Of a stretch of 64,000 nucleotides of DNA, positions 22,734 to 36,615 are shown piece by piece. The stretch is from Trichinella spiralis. Lineage: Eukaryota; Nematoda; Enoplea; Trichinellida; Trichinellidae. The stretch lies in assembly GCA_000181795.3 (NCBI GenBank), contig CM012954.1, positions 9,061,300-9,125,299 of the forward strand, written 5' to 3'. The notes beneath the pieces were generated by a model. That model was not told where the DNA came from and ran no database searches. It was given only the letters and a program-made list of their open reading frames with translations. Each line of letters starts with the position of its first letter. Positions within the stretch are counted from its first letter, which is position 1. A program made the position numbers and the translations under genes.

Positions 22734-25700
22734 ATGGCATCGCTTGTTCCATTTCGTTTTGGCCATATTTCTGGAATAGTGAGTTTATCGCTGAATTCTG
22801 AAGAACGGTAAAATTAAATAATCAATTATGCTGATGTCTGATGTTAGCAAACAACTTTTCATGTACATTTTTTTAGGTTGATAATCAGCGCTGGTGAAGA
22901 TGGTCAAATTCGAGCATGGAAAGACTTCGAACAGGAAGAAACAAGAACATACGATATTACTGAATGTATCACTGCCGTTGCTTGTTCAGTATGAATTGCC
23001 GTCTGTGTTTGTTTTCGACTGGCTTGACGTGAAATCGAAATATTTTTCAAGGGAAATCGTGCTTTTGTCGCAACTGAAACGAATACCGTAAACGAATACA
23101 ATTTACTTAATGGAGAGTTCGTATGCACCGTGACTCGTTGTTCTCTTCCAATTACCAGAATCGTCGTTTCGCCCACAGGTACCCATATTCTCGTCTCCAG
23201 CTGGTAAGATTATTACATTTCTTACTGTTGAAAAAAGTTAATATCGCGTTATGATTTTGCCTTTTCCAATGATACGGCTGAAAAAAAACAGTGAAATGTA
23301 TTTTAATTCAAAAATTTTGTTCATGTTTTACAGTGATTTCACGGTAAAGTATGTTAATGTGGAGGACAAGTCATTCACTTCTCTGGAAGGGCACGGTGGC
23401 CCTGTGCTCAGTGTCGCGGTGGATTCATCGGAAACATACGCCGCTACATCTTCGTGTGATAGCTGCTTGAAAATATGGCGACTTTCGGATAGCCAGTGCA
23501 TGAAATCCTTGCCAATATTGAAAAGTTCTTCTGAATTCAGGTAGGTATCCAGACTGATGGTTCATTGTTGGCAAATATGGAATAAAAATTTCATTTCAGC
23601 TTGTCAGATCCAATGCTTAAAATAGACTGGTCACCAAATTCCAGCGAAGTAAGACTGACTGCATTATGAGGGTTACTTTTTACTGATTGCATTGATACTA
23701 TTTCAAGCTCTTGGCCGTTCCATCTGAAAATGTGGTCAAACTGTACACCAGAGAATCTTGGAATCTGAAATCGGAGTTGCAATGTGAAAATGTAACAAGT
23801 GTAAGAAAGTTTGACATTTGAATTAAAATTCTTTATCACTCAAACTACACATTACCGAATATTTTCATTTCCATTCTAAATGAAGTTTATGTTTTAGCCG
23901 TGTAGTATCTGCGTGTTTGATCCGAGCGGGAAAATGCTAGCGGCGGCTTACATGGATGGTTCATTGTGTATATACGATGTCGTTACGTCGACTTGCCTTT
24001 TCAAGTAAAACTTCTCACTGCTGGTCTTCTTTCAGCCGCTTGTTAGCTAACTTCAGGTATTTCCATATTTTCCAGAGAAACTACATCGAAAACTATGGCC
24101 GATATGATTTGGAATACATTTGAACAAGACTCGTTGTTGCTGGCCGATATAGAAGGTTGCGTTGGTGTGTGGAAAAATTTGAACAGTACAGCAGCGAACG
24201 AAAAAGATACAGAAACAGCTTTATCAGTTGGTCGTAAAATTGCTATAATTGACGACGAGGATTCCAAAGGTAGAGAACAAATAAATAGAAACTTTCACAA
24301 TCTAAAAAAAAGAAATGATTGAAATTTGTTTTTGATTAAGATTTCGATCTTGGAGCAATAAAATCTCAATTTATGACGCAGTTGAGCGAAGATGCCGGTA
24401 CACCTGCTGCTGGTGGTGGTGGTGGTGGAACAGCAGTGGTTTCTGAAGAGCAAATGTTGCATATTTTTAAAAAGTGGGCAAAATCGACAGAACTGAAACC
24501 GTTTGCCTCTGCTTCTACACCTCTCAATCATCAGAAACGCTATATGGTAATTTTCTAATTCATGCAATTAATTACTTATTGACATTTCTTTTCTCTTTTC
24601 TTCAGAAATGGAATGCCTTCGGAGTGGTGAAACAAATTTCCGGTGAACTGGACGGTATAGATGTCGAATTTCACGATCCGTCTGTTCATCATTCTCTCCA
24701 TTTTGATAATGCAGTTACGGAATTTTTTGCCGGAGATCTATCCGATGAAGCGATAGCATTCGCCTCTGCGAAAACAGCCACAAATAACAGGTACATGTGA
24801 AGGAAACAAAGAGAAAAAACTTTTTTTTTTTAAAAAATAAAATTGTTCAGTCAAATTTTCGTCGCTCATTTCGCTTCTTGGGATGCTTCGAAAGAATGGT
24901 CGGCAGATTTGCCTGAATCAGAAAGTATTGAAGTAAAGTTTTTCCTTTCTGACACATACAACCAACCATACTTTATACCTTTATCTTTTTCAATCGTAAC
25001 ATTCAACATCTGCTGCAGTGTTTGTGCATTGGCAAAGGTTGGGTTGCGTTTGTGTCCAGCAAATTGCTGTTGCGTGTCTACACATTGTCCGGTTTCCCGT
25101 TGTGGACTAGCTGTTTAAATGGTTCCATAGTTACCATGACTGCAAGAGGTGAACGACTGGCCGTCGTTTACAAAGAAGGAACAAGTACTTACTTATTGGT
25201 TTATCACTTACGCAAGCATGTGGCGTTGAATGATATTTGTTTGCATAAAAATAAAAATAAAAATAAAAATTCAGCTTTCATCGGTCAACAAGCATCGTTA
25301 CGTTGTTCCTTGTACGCTCTCAACTGGTCCACCGAAAGTGTAGGAGACAAGATCCAACTGCTCGGAACTTATGCAGTGGCGTTGAGCGCTGGAGCCACTC
25401 TTACTTGGCTGTGGTAAGTTGACAAATTTCTTTCAGTATTTCCAAAAAAAGCAACCACATTATTCAATAATAAATAATATTTACCCCATTCATAGCGTGA
25501 CAGAGAAAGGAAATTGTTGCACAGCTGATTCGAAGGGTACAGTGCGCATTTTATCCGGTGGTATTTGGCTGTTAGCTTGTGATTTAACAAAAGCGGTAAC
25601 ACAATTTACTGGCATGGAAGAAGTAAAGAAAACGAAAAGAAATTTTTCAGGCTTACCACGTTTACGACCATTTGTGGCCAGTAGATGTATTGGAATCGTC

Positions 25701-27116
25701 GTGTGAAGTGCTCTGCGTCCCTTGCAACAAGTCGTTGTATCCAGCTTTTGCTCCGAAGCCTGTGATGGTTCAAGTGAAGTGGAATGTGGATTTGTGCGAT
25801 TGCAATTTGGGCAGAACTGAAATCGAGCAGCCGATAATGATTTCTTCGATCCAGAGCCGAGTTTTGGCCAACAGCGAAGTCGAACTGGAATATGCTGACA
25901 GGAAAGAATTGTTGAAAACGTTTGCCGTATGAAAAAGAAAAACTTACTTTAATTTTTCCACTGTTATGAATTCCATATTGAATTAATTGAATGCATCAAT
26001 CAATATTGTTAGATCGCATGCAAAACGGAACGATACGCCCGAGCGTACGACATTGCATCTTTAGCGTCGTGCAAATCGTTGAAAACGTTCATCAAGTATA
26101 TTCGTTGAGATTGTGTCTCCTCACTGGTGGAAAATGAAATTTGCATTTCAGATATGCCAACGAGAACAGATGCAAGCTGTTGGCGGAAAAGCTTGCTCGC
26201 CTGTTCGAACAGAAGCAGGAGCTGTTGGAAAGAAGGAATACCAAAAAACAAGAGCAAGAACAACAACAAATGACGATAACAGCACAAAATACAAATCAAC
26301 AGTCAACCCAACGATCAATTGTTATTCGAACCGTGACAGAGAAACAACGCCAACAGCTACCGGCGTTCACTTCAACACCATCTTCAACTTTGAGTTCGCT
26401 GTCCTTCATGCAGGATGTGAGCATGACGGATGCATCCGCCGCTACTGATTTGTCAGACGTGACGTCATCTTTGCTAGTGCCCAATTTCAAAACACCAACC
26501 AGTCGAAATCCTTTCAAAGTGATCGTCTGTTTTTTCGCGCGAAATTAATGACAATAAACTGCTCTATTTCAGCGTACCTCTCAAAGTAGCAACACTTTTA
26601 CCGACGATGGGGAAAGCATTTTCGACAAGTCAACTCCAAAAAAAAGACTACTCACCAAATATGATCAAAAAACAACTACAGCAGTAAATTTCAAAAAAAA
26701 ATTTCAAATTTCAAAACTTTACATCATATATATATATATATATATCTGTATTTGGTGAATACATCTATTTTACATTTCAGGAAAAATCTCAAGGTAGCAA
26801 CAAAAGTAGCAGCAAACAAACTTCACTGATTTCAACATGGTCATTGCCGACAGAAAGTGAAAATCAGTTTTCGCAAGATTTGTTTGCCCCAACTGAAAAG
26901 AAAACAACTCCAATATCACTCGACCAATTCAGATATACGGAAAAGCATCAAGCCAGCGTGAAAACGGTGGAACCATTTCCAGAATGGATGGAAAATAACA
27001 AAATTATGTTGATGGAAACTTTTGGAGGTGATTCAACGGACAACATGTCGTTTACACAGTTCGCTTTGAAGCAATACAGGCATTACAAAGATACTTTGTC
27101 CAGTCAAGACAAGTGA
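22734..27116 (+). CDS. WDHD1: WDHD1 / AND-1 / Ctf4 replisome adaptor
   Basis: A trimeric hub that links the CMG helicase with DNA polymerase alpha and other replication factors in the nucleus. The N-terminal half is a WD40 propeller (FRFGHISGIVSLSLNSEER, ISAGEDGQIRAWKDFEQEE, WDFTVKYVNVEDKSFTSLEG, GHGGPVLSVAVDSSETYAAT, CDSCLKIWRLSDSQC). A linker follows with a six-Gly run and STPLNHQKRYMKWNAFGVV. The Ctf4 beta-propeller (SepB) domain contains IDVEFHDPSVHHSLHFDN, FASWDASKEWSADLPESESI and GWVAFVSSKLLLRVYT. It ends in a helical part (KTERYARAYDIASLASCKSL) and a C-terminal remnant of the HMG-like region (PFPEWMENNKIMLMETFGG) that stops at TGA 27114-27116. About fourteen short GT-AG introns, one with a (TA)n run (about 26727-26746). 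A 6-bp repeat within an exon near 25245-25270 encodes a Lys-Asn run. Confidence 0.94.
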
Positions 27117-27627
27117 ATGGGATTCTTTTCTTAAAATAACTTTTATATATTGATTATTCCATTACAATAAACAATATTTACAGTATAAGTTCACGACTAC
27201 TTGTACTAACAACATCTACCTCTATCGCAGGTTGACTGACTGACTGACTGTCACTCTATAGCTTCTTCTCTTATTCAGGAAAACAATAACCAAATTTAAA
27301 TAACATCCTGATTACCAAAAAATACCTTGTCTTTCAATGATTATCGACGAAATTGAAAACGTGAAATCTTACTGTGTTAATAATTAAAAAAAATCGTACC
27401 TGACAAAATTACAGTATGCTACTGCATTGGAGGTGTAAGTGTGGGCAAAACAAAATTTCAGTTGGACGAAATATCTTTCCTTTTCGGTTCATTTCAACGC
27501 GGAGTGACGTGATCCTTATACTGCCATAAATCAAATTGGAAATGGATTTTGTCAGGTTAGTGTTTTTTTTATGATTCGAATCTTCAATTTTGCATTTTCA
27601 GTCGATAATGTTCCATTGTTTAGAGAT
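27117..27627. other. Intergenic, WDHD1 3' flank
   Basis: AT-rich. A possible first exon beginning ATGGATTTTGTCAG at about 27542 has a GT after it but does not join in phase with the downstream frame, so it may be a 5' UTR exon of the small gene that follows. Confidence 0.45.
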
Positions 27628-27843
27628 ATGATGGTTTACCAAGTGTCGCCACCTGAAGAACCAGTAGTCTACACATTTAGCTGGCAGTTTTGGGTACTTC
27701 TACTGTTGTTCATCATTGTCACGAACATAATTTTAACTTTGCTTTATCGAGCGGTTTGTAAACTGGTGAAAATTACGCGCCTAAAGATTGTACAATCATT
27801 CTTCAAATCTACCAACGAATGCACCGAGAATTTACAACAATAG
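27628..27843 (+). CDS. Small single-pass membrane protein, 71 aa
   Basis: From ATG 27628 (a doubled ATG) to TAG 27841-27843. The sequence runs VSPPEEPVVYTFSW, then a hydrophobic segment (FWVLLLLFIIVTNIILTLLY), then a basic cytosolic stretch (CKLVKITRLKIVQSFFKS). This fits a type III or tail-type membrane micropeptide by the positive-inside rule. The frame is open upstream to a TTTTCAG acceptor near 27600, so the true start could be earlier. The family is not recognised. Confidence 0.5.
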   Translation: MMVYQVSPPEEPVVYTFSWQFWVLLLLFIIVTNIILTLLYRAVCKLVKITRLKIVQSFFKSTNECTENLQQ

Positions 27844-28155
27844 CTGTACACACACACATATATATATATATACATATATTTGCTAGTCGTATATATATCG
27901 TATGCATTTGTTGAAATAAATTTCAAAATAAAAGAAAGGACAACAAAAAAATTATACCTTTTTGTTTCAATTGAAAAGCAAGCATAAGCAATGTATAAGT
28001 GTAATAATAATTGCACGCACTGTACAATCGAATAGATTAGTTTACATGCGCACAGTCATATATAATCATGATCAATAGCGAATATACTTCTAAGAAATGT
28101 ACATTTCCACACAACTGTTCATCATAATAAAAATGATACCTCTAATGAAAAAAAT
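27844..28155. other. Intergenic
   Basis: A short CA/TA run (about 27847-27880) and AT-rich sequence between two convergent genes. No gene seen. Confidence 0.6.
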
Positions 28156-29454
28156 TTATCGCCTGAAAAAGTCTACCGCCGCGGATAAGAATTCACTTGG
28201 TCGATCCGTATGCACCCAATGACCAGCTTCGGCAATGCATTGAAAGCGTAATTTAGGAAAAAAGTTCAACATGAACGGCACATCTGCGGGTCTGTGAACA
28301 TTAAACAAAAATAACATCGAAATAAACTGAATTAAACCAATACGTAAGAAAAGGATAAATTTTTATTCAGCGAACAATCAATGTCAAAATGAAATCAAAC
28401 CTTGCTTACTTAACGTAGTCTGAACGTTTGCCGTGAACAACGAACGTGGGACCTTCAAACATGTTTTTCGATTCTACCTCATAGAAGAACATTTGCTGCA
28501 AATTATTTTCAATAGCACTGATGTTGAACTTCCACACTGGCTTTCCATGCTTGTCCAACATCAAACTCGTTAACAAGAAATGTGTCATTTCAGCATCCTA
28601 AAATTAACAGCACTTTTTTTCTGTTTCTCGCCAACAGCAGCAAAATTTAACAATTTCATGAAACAAAATGAAAAAAAAACAAATTAATTAAATTTAAATC
28701 AAAATCAAATAGCATACTTGGATCACCGAAAACAGTTGCTGATAGGCAATCTTCCTGGCTTTGGTTAAATCCATCTGCGGCAATTCGCACTGATTCAGCG
28801 CTTTTAAGCAAAGTAGTACCGTCTCTTGCGGTTGATCAATTTTCTTTGGAATCATATCTTCCAAAAGCAATTTGCCCAACAGTGATGGCTGATTGGAGAA
28901 GAAAAATCAACAAATACAAGCTTTAAATTGTGAATTTGAAAGAAAAATCAATTTCGCTAATTTTACTTGACGCAGTGCCAAATGGGCCGCCACTTTGCCT
29001 CCCATACTGTGCCCGATGATTCCAAGTTGGTCACCGGCAATATTTAAATCTTTGATCAACGCGATCACGTCGTCGGCCATCTCTGGGACAGTCATGCTCC
29101 AATGATGAGGACTGTCGCCATGGTTTCTCAAATCCACAGCGAATACCTGAGCTGCGTCAAAGCTACATCGAACCGGTTAAATGTTCAACAGTCGCATTTG
29201 CATACCTTGCGATTCAATTTTTGACTCAGTGCGGCGCTCAAAGAACGCCAATTTCCTTTGTGGCCAAATAAACCGTGCAATATAATAAGAGACCCTTTTG
29301 AGCTGTCATGTCGACCGAAATACGTTTTATACGCCAGAGGAAGACTATAATCACTGAGCATTACAAACATTTCCATTACATTTGTACAAATAATGTCAAC
29401 AAACCCATTAGTGCTGCACCACCTCACACTGCATAAAGCGTGTATGAAAAGCAT
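28156..29454 (-). CDS. ABHD11: Alpha/beta hydrolase domain protein 11
   Basis: A mitochondrial-type serine hydrolase; in mammals ABHD11 helps keep the 2-oxoglutarate dehydrogenase complex lipoylated. Five exons (29454-29206, 29146-28967, 28888-28718, 28597-28410, 28291-28156) sum to 924 nt, 307 aa (human 315). Motifs: oxyanion-hole strand IILHGLFGHKGNWRSLSAAL, DLRNHGDSPHHWSMTVPEMA, nucleophile elbow GHSMGGK, and the C-terminal catalytic His in AEAGHWVHTDRPSEF. The acidic residue is probably in the KRSDYV segment. The N-terminal extension MLFIHALCSVRWCSTNGF could act as an import signal, but this is inference. Confidence 0.95.
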
Positions 29455-29693
29455 CTATAACTAGCAGCTAATTCAATCGACTGTTGAAAAAATATACAAA
29501 GCATTCACTGATAGAAAATCAACTATATTATACGTATATGCATGTATACGTCACTGAGTGATAAATTAAATTAAATTAAATATCACCATCATCATCATTC
29601 CACTATATTTATAACATACAGAATATTACATACGATAATAAAATACTATTTAATAAATTAAAAGCTCCATATATTTTCAACCGGCTTTCTCCG

Positions 29694-29980
29694 TCAACCA
29701 AGATGCACTTTTGCATATTTCTTCACGTCAGTGTACAGTATTCTTTTCTGTAAAGATAATAAAGAATTAATAACAACTGCAATGGATTTGTTTTCCAACA
29801 GTGATTTTACTGCATAATGATGGAAAAAAATCAGTATAATAATGATTAATAATATTGCACGAATAGAAAATTGAACATTTCTACTCTTCATTCAGATATT
29901 ATTGGCACAAAGTAAAAACAAATTCATACCTCATTCAATTGCAAAAAGCAAGTCATGCAGACCTGATTTGTGCAATTCAT
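29694..29980 (-). CDS. Possible two-exon micro-ORF, 34 aa
   Basis: ATG at 29980 opens 17 codons (MNCTNQVCMTCFLQLNE) to a GAG|GTATGA donor at 29930. A TTTACAG acceptor at 29748 continues in phase 0 as KRILYTDVKKYAKVHLG and TGA at 29696-29694. The clean splice signals and joined frame are suggestive, and the first exon may instead be internal to a longer gene. The family is unknown. It lies between ABHD11 and the DGK 3' end, all on the minus strand. Confidence 0.3.
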
Positions 29981-30338
29981 TATTTGATAACTTCCAATTG
30001 TGTTAGTATGAAGTGAGAAAAAAGTGAAAACTTGTTGTCGTTTCTAAACTGTAGTTCTTTATTTTTGTACATCACCGGGAAAAATTCAACTCTTACAAAT
30101 AATTCTCTGCTCAGCAGCAACACGAGCAGCATACAAACATATGCACATAATTGTGAACAGTGTAAAGAGTTCATAAAAAAAAAGAGACCGAGAAGATGAA
30201 TAATAAATAGAGAAATAAAACTTTGAGCTGAGATTTCATTTTACTTGAGCAACGCCCGCGGTGCACAAAAACATGGGATTAATTTTTTAAAAAAGAATTA
30301 TAATAAACGTAAGTTTTTGTGCAAAAATAGAGGCGCGC

Positions 30339-33300
30339 CTACAAGTAGTCATCGTCTGGTTCGGCTTGCAGAACCGGGCCGGATGATAAACTTGAAGGAA
30401 GCGAAGCCGCTTGACTGGACGATTCTCGTTGCAATGCTGTCGTCGTGGTTGTGGTCGTTGGGTTTGCATCCGTCGTTGTTTGGCGTCGTTTATTCTTCGC
30501 CTTTTTCAACATTGTTGCCTGGAATTAGCATTTCAAATTTCATCCAACCCAATGAAGCAACACAATCAGTTCCACTGAAATCAATTATTATTATTATTAT
30601 TATTGTTACCTTCAGCGCTGATTTGAGAATTGTGAACGTGCCCGGCGGCGACATCTGCGGTTCACCGTCCACATGAACCGGCATGTCTGTGAACGTGGTA
30701 ATTTTTACCTTTAAAAATGAAAAAAGAAAAAAGAAATATGAGAAGATGTGTTGAAATGAAAATAATAAAAACTGCTTTTACATGACCGCCTTGAGCAAGA
30801 CGAATGCCTGAACTGAAACCTGCCTGCATCTGTCCCAAATGAACAATGCCTGTAATGCCAATCACTTCGAGAAGACCGTCATCGTGATTCGGTTTTGTGA
30901 AGCCAACTTCTTCCTTTTCCGGACCCCAAGGATTGGAACCAGAACCCCAACTAAATTAATATCTCATTATTCTTCAGTAAATTGTTTTTTACGGGTCATA
31001 TCATAATAAAATGCAAATGGATTGTGTTTTTTTTCACCAATACACAAACCTCATAATGTTCAAAATAATTATGCCTTCGAGACTGGGCAATTCGAACACT
31101 CTACCGTCGACTTCCAACTTAATTTTCCGTTGTATATCTCGACACAATTTTCGGTTGACCATTTTCTTCAGACCAATTCGTGCGTAGACGCCTTTATTGT
31201 GAATTCTGCAACAAAGTAAAAATGTACCAATATTATTATTAATATTATTTGTAATTTTTCTTCAAAAAGTCGGCAAATGAGAAGACACAAAAAAATCATC
31301 ATTATCACCTGCTATTGAATTTGTCCGGATTCAGTTTGCGCGCTTTGTCAAAGCCTAAACAGACTTCAGCGTCCAAGCCAATGCCGAAATAGTTGTTCAT
31401 GATAATCATCGACGTCTGATCTTCGGGATTGTTCATCGGCAAAGCTCGATCCGGGTTCTGCTCCAAGGCGCACGGCAATTCAGACGATGGCTCTTGTGGA
31501 TGAAAAACCACCGTCCACCTGTGAAAACGAATATTTTCACATGCAAACTACGAATAAACTGCAAAATCTATCGCTAAAATTTACCTATCCAAACGAACTT
31601 CATCCGCCTCTATGATATCTTTCAATATTTGAAGCGGATCTTCTTGACCTGTATATCCTGAACCCCAACGAAGTACTCTAGCCAAATCATTGCCTGAAAC
31701 AAACACAGAAACAATTCATTATTAATTCATTATTTCTAAAAACTGAAACCTGTGCCCAACGGTAGCAATGCGCAAGGTGGTGATGAGCAGACCGAATCTT
31801 GACCGACAATATCCAAACACTGAAGCACCCATCCAGCCGTTCCGTCACCACCGCAGACGAGAATTTTATATTTCGGAACATTTCGAAACACATAAAGTCT
31901 ACAGATAATTATTTGAATAATTATTCGATCAATCAATTCTGATGATGAAGAAAAAAAAAACAACGTACGCAACCAACGGTCCACCGTTCATCACGTCAAA
32001 AACTTGGAACGGATTGAGCAGCTTGCGAAACGACCGAATCAATTCAGCTCCTTGACAACCACCACTGCGCATGTTCACCAGCACCACCAAAGGCTCCACG
32101 TCGGCAGGAATCATGTGCGCCTTGAAAAAATTAACATATGAACAACAGTTTTTTAAAAAGAAAACAACATTTTCTATTTCACGCATATTTTTCTCCATTC
32201 CGATGTTGTTTTGCTTTTCTTCGAATCAAAATGACAGTTTAAGTTTAAAATTAAATTACAAAAATACCTGTATATTTGGAAGGCAAAGTACGAGCAATTT
32301 TCGTTCCTCATAGCTGACATCTTGCAATTTTAGGCAAACTTTTGTCGCCACTTTGGGTGAATTGAACGTCATCACCAAAGAACCATATTCAAAGTAAATC
32401 GGACCAATTGCACTGAACGGTCTCGCTTGAAATGCAAACAACAAATTATCAAAAAGAAAAAATAATCTCTGCTTGTTTGGGTAGGGGGGATTTTTTTTAC
32501 TTTCCGTTTCAAGCAATCGCAACAGTATTTTTTCGTACTGCTTCTGGGTCAATGTCGGTGGTAAGTTGGCAACGAACAACGACACGGTCGAACCGTGAGG
32601 ATCTTCTTTCTCTTGCAAATAGTACCGAGTGGACAAATATCGTTTCAACGAATTCTGATGGACAAGCACAAAAGAAAAACGTAAAAAAGAGATGCAAAAA
32701 TGAACAAAACTACAAAACTCTACTACAACAAAACAGCACTTACTCGTTGCTGTGCGAGCAGCAAAGGCATCACAGGCTCTAGAGGATCCAGTGTCTTTTC
32801 AACCACTGAAATGAAAAAAGAAAATTCAAATCAAATCAAATCAAAGTGAGAAAAGCAAAACTACCAACTCACCTCCACGACTGAGTTCCACTTCGACCAA
32901 ATTGTACATGCTACTGCTGAGACTTGGCATGCCAACTTGAGACAGCGCTTCAGAGATCACCTCGTCAGTTGTAGTTGTTGGAGTGATGGTTACAGTGCAA
33001 AATGTGATAGGTATACGTAGCCAACCGCCGTATACTTTCAAAGTGATCGTTTCATCGCAGTTCGGGTTGTTGTAACGTAGAAAAAGTGACAACCTGCCAT
33101 TTTGTGAATTTCGAATTCCTTTCAACGGTTCCCCTCTCTCTAGAGGATATTCCACGATACGATCTATATAAAATCCAAAATCATGCAGCATATACATGTA
33201 CGCCATGTATTTTTTTCCAAGAAAACAAATATTACCATCTACTTCTTTGATATAGGTCAGCATATAGTAAGCTGGATTGTCATAAATATGAAATGATCGC

Positions 33301-36300
33301 AGTATAGCTTCCTGCAAGTGTAAATGAAATGAAATGAAATTGGCAATTGAAGTAATACTTGGGGCAACAATGATTTTTTAGAAAAAAACAACTGCTAAAA
33401 CGTTCTCTCAAATAATAACATAATGATGTACTTACAAGGATTTGATCCAATGATGCTGACCTCGGAACGCTACACGTGCGGAAAACGTTATTTTCATAAG
33501 ATACATTTCCATCGTACACTCGTAAAATTTCATCTACAAACAGAACAGAACGAATAGAACAACAGCAATAATAATAATAATATTGTCAACATTTTTTAAA
33601 ATGCAGCTTACTGTCATCCTTTTCTCGATTTGGATCTTCTAGAAGTGAGCTGGAAAAATCTTCGGAATTTTTCGATGGTGAAACTGGAACTTCTTTTTCT
33701 CGCCGTTTAATGCTCAGCAAGAGTTCCATGGGTAACTCAGCCCGTGGTATGGTCAAACAATTCGGGGGTAACATGATCGGTCGTAGGGGACCAAAATCAC
33801 AGTCGGTTACAATTTGTCGATAACAAATGGCATGCGCCTGAAAAACAATAACCAATGAATATAGAAAATGGCAAAAAGAAAAGAAGAAGAAGAAGATGAT
33901 GATGATGGAAATTTTTTTCTGTTACCGTCCGATTGCACCACTGACATCGCATACCAGCTAAACATTCCGAAGACCAACAACTCTTGCGACATACTGTACA
34001 CTTGGAACCAGGATTCAAATTCCCTTCTCTCCAATGATGACGCTGCCGCTGAGTAGTCTTGAAAATAATTAATAAAAATAAATATTTATTCCTCCAATAC
34101 AAAGCAACAACGTTGCTGTTATTTTCATGTGTACATAAATAAAACCACACACGGGTTAAAAAACAGTAACAGCTTACCGGTTCTAAGCTAGAGATGAACG
34201 TGCTCGCCTCGCGGCAATCACTCACTGCCAAATCCAGACAATCCACGTGCACGTAGTAGTCACATACTAAAAAGAAAAAATGCATTTTTCTTTCATTCAA
34301 ACAACAATAATAACTAAAAACTGAGGCAAAAATACATTTCCTACATTGTGCACTGAAAAATCACTGAAGTAATGCAGAGAATGGAAATTCAAAAAATAAA
34401 AAAATTAGCAACTCACCTTCACATTCGACCGATTCAACGTCGTCAGTTTTCTTCCGACACACGAGACAAAATTTTCTTTTCACAAACCCAGGCTCTGACC
34501 AGCAGTGAGCAACGGGATTCTTTACAAAAATGAAAATTATTCAAAAATAAGAATTGTGCATTTTATTTTTAGTTTTGTCTGTGCTTTGTAATTATCAAAA
34601 ATACTTTAAATCAACATATATCTCAGTAACGTTGTAATAGGATAAATTTCTTTGCAACATTACAAAAGTTGAGTGTGCAAAAAAGTAATAAAAAGTTTCA
34701 TCTTATTTCATTCATTCATTCATTATTTAAAGTAACAATCAGCATTTTGTGCTTTTTAAAATTGCACCTAAACGGCTGAAAATTATTCCATGTGTTGTTC
34801 AGGATTTTCAATTGGAAAATTGCAAATAAAATCCTCACGATTTTAAAATTTAACCATTAAATGTTGAAAACACAAACAGAAGAACAAAGATCTGCAAGCA
34901 CACATACGCCTACACCTACATCTACATCTACATATGCATACATATCCACATTACAGTGGTAAATCGGATTCATCGATTTTGACAAAGTAAATATAATGTG
35001 GAAAACTTTTCGACCAACTGTTACAGATGAAAAGCAGTTCAGTTGATCCATCTTGAATATGTATTAATTGAGAGGTGCTCTGAAAGTCAATAAGCATTGC
35101 TGCTTGAGCAAATTCTGATTCTTGGTTCTGATTTTGCAAAGAAAATTGAACAATATTCATCCATCAACCGACGAATGACTGAATAAATAAATAAATTTAA
35201 TTCCAATGCCCATCTTCTCAGTTTAACAACTTTAACAAAAATGAAACAGAAATAATACACAGTAAACAATAAGAATAATAATATATCTTTTCTATACAAT
35301 TAATTCTCAGCGAAAGTGTTCGGCTATTTGTTCTTCATTTATGAAAATATCAAGAGAATAATAAAAAAGCTGAACAATCGACGATTTTCATAATGTTTTT
35401 TTGAAATAATAATAATTATTATTATCTAAATTCTTTAATCAAAGAAAATAAACAATCTGATTCTGTGCTCATGACAGCTTATGCATTTATAATACAGTAT
35501 CGGTGAAAAGCAGAAGCTATCGACGTTCGAAAAATTTCCCATTCAAAAGCGCTCCCCCATAATATGTTGAAAAATTGAAAAGCAAAAGAAAGCAAAAATA
35601 AAAAAAATAAAATTCTTACCTTGATGAGCTGCATAGCGATACCAGAGCAAAAAGAGGCCACCGTTTTAAGGCATTTTTCGTGACAAATGAAATTGCAAGC
35701 TAAACATAATAAACAAAATTATTATTATTATTATTATTATTGCAATCAGTGCTAAATGAGTAAGAAAATTGAAAAAAAAATATTTTCATAAACAAGTCAA
35801 CAACGATTTTACGTCAAATTTCATTAAGCTGAAAGAAGCCAAAAAGAGAAAAAAACAACAATAACAAAGCATATAATCTGTGCAATTATATTAAAAATAA
35901 AAAAAACAATGATAAAAATAAATTCTGCACTTCATGCTCAGAAAGGAGAAAATCAATATAACTGACAGAATACATCCATCCTCCGTCCGTCCGATTTCTC
36001 AATCACTCGAAATGCAAAAGCACACATCAAAGTGCATTATCAAAAAAAATTGTTTTTTTTGTTTTCAATAAGCTCTCCTAATTCCTTTCTATTATAATTT
36101 CTGTACAACAATGAAAATGTATTGTGATAATTTAAAAAATTACACTTTTCACAAAAGTGTTGTTATTTTCCAATTTATTAGGTTTCAACTTTTTCAGTTA
36201 ACTGACATGCTGCTATAGAGGTTGTTTGAAGCAAACACAAAATTCTATTTTATGATTGTAATAATAGTAATAATAATAATAATAATAACTTTGCTGTAAA

Positions 36301-36577
36301 CCAAGTCGAATCGATCGATTGTTGGAGTTAAATTTTAAAAGGGGTAGAAATGTGAAATTGTAGAATCAACTAAACGGCAATCGATTCTCATCGCGACAAG
36401 CGTCTTGTCTTCCCAACTCGAGGGATTTGTCGCAACAGTTCCAACCGCGCTGTTGCGGCGGCACAGCATGCCAACAAGCTCAGCCATCAATGGAAAAGTA
36501 GATTTACCACAAACTATTGCACGCAAATGTACACATATGTCCGTATATTAATTAAAACAATGTACATTCAACCTCGG

Positions 36578-36615
<38 letters not shown>

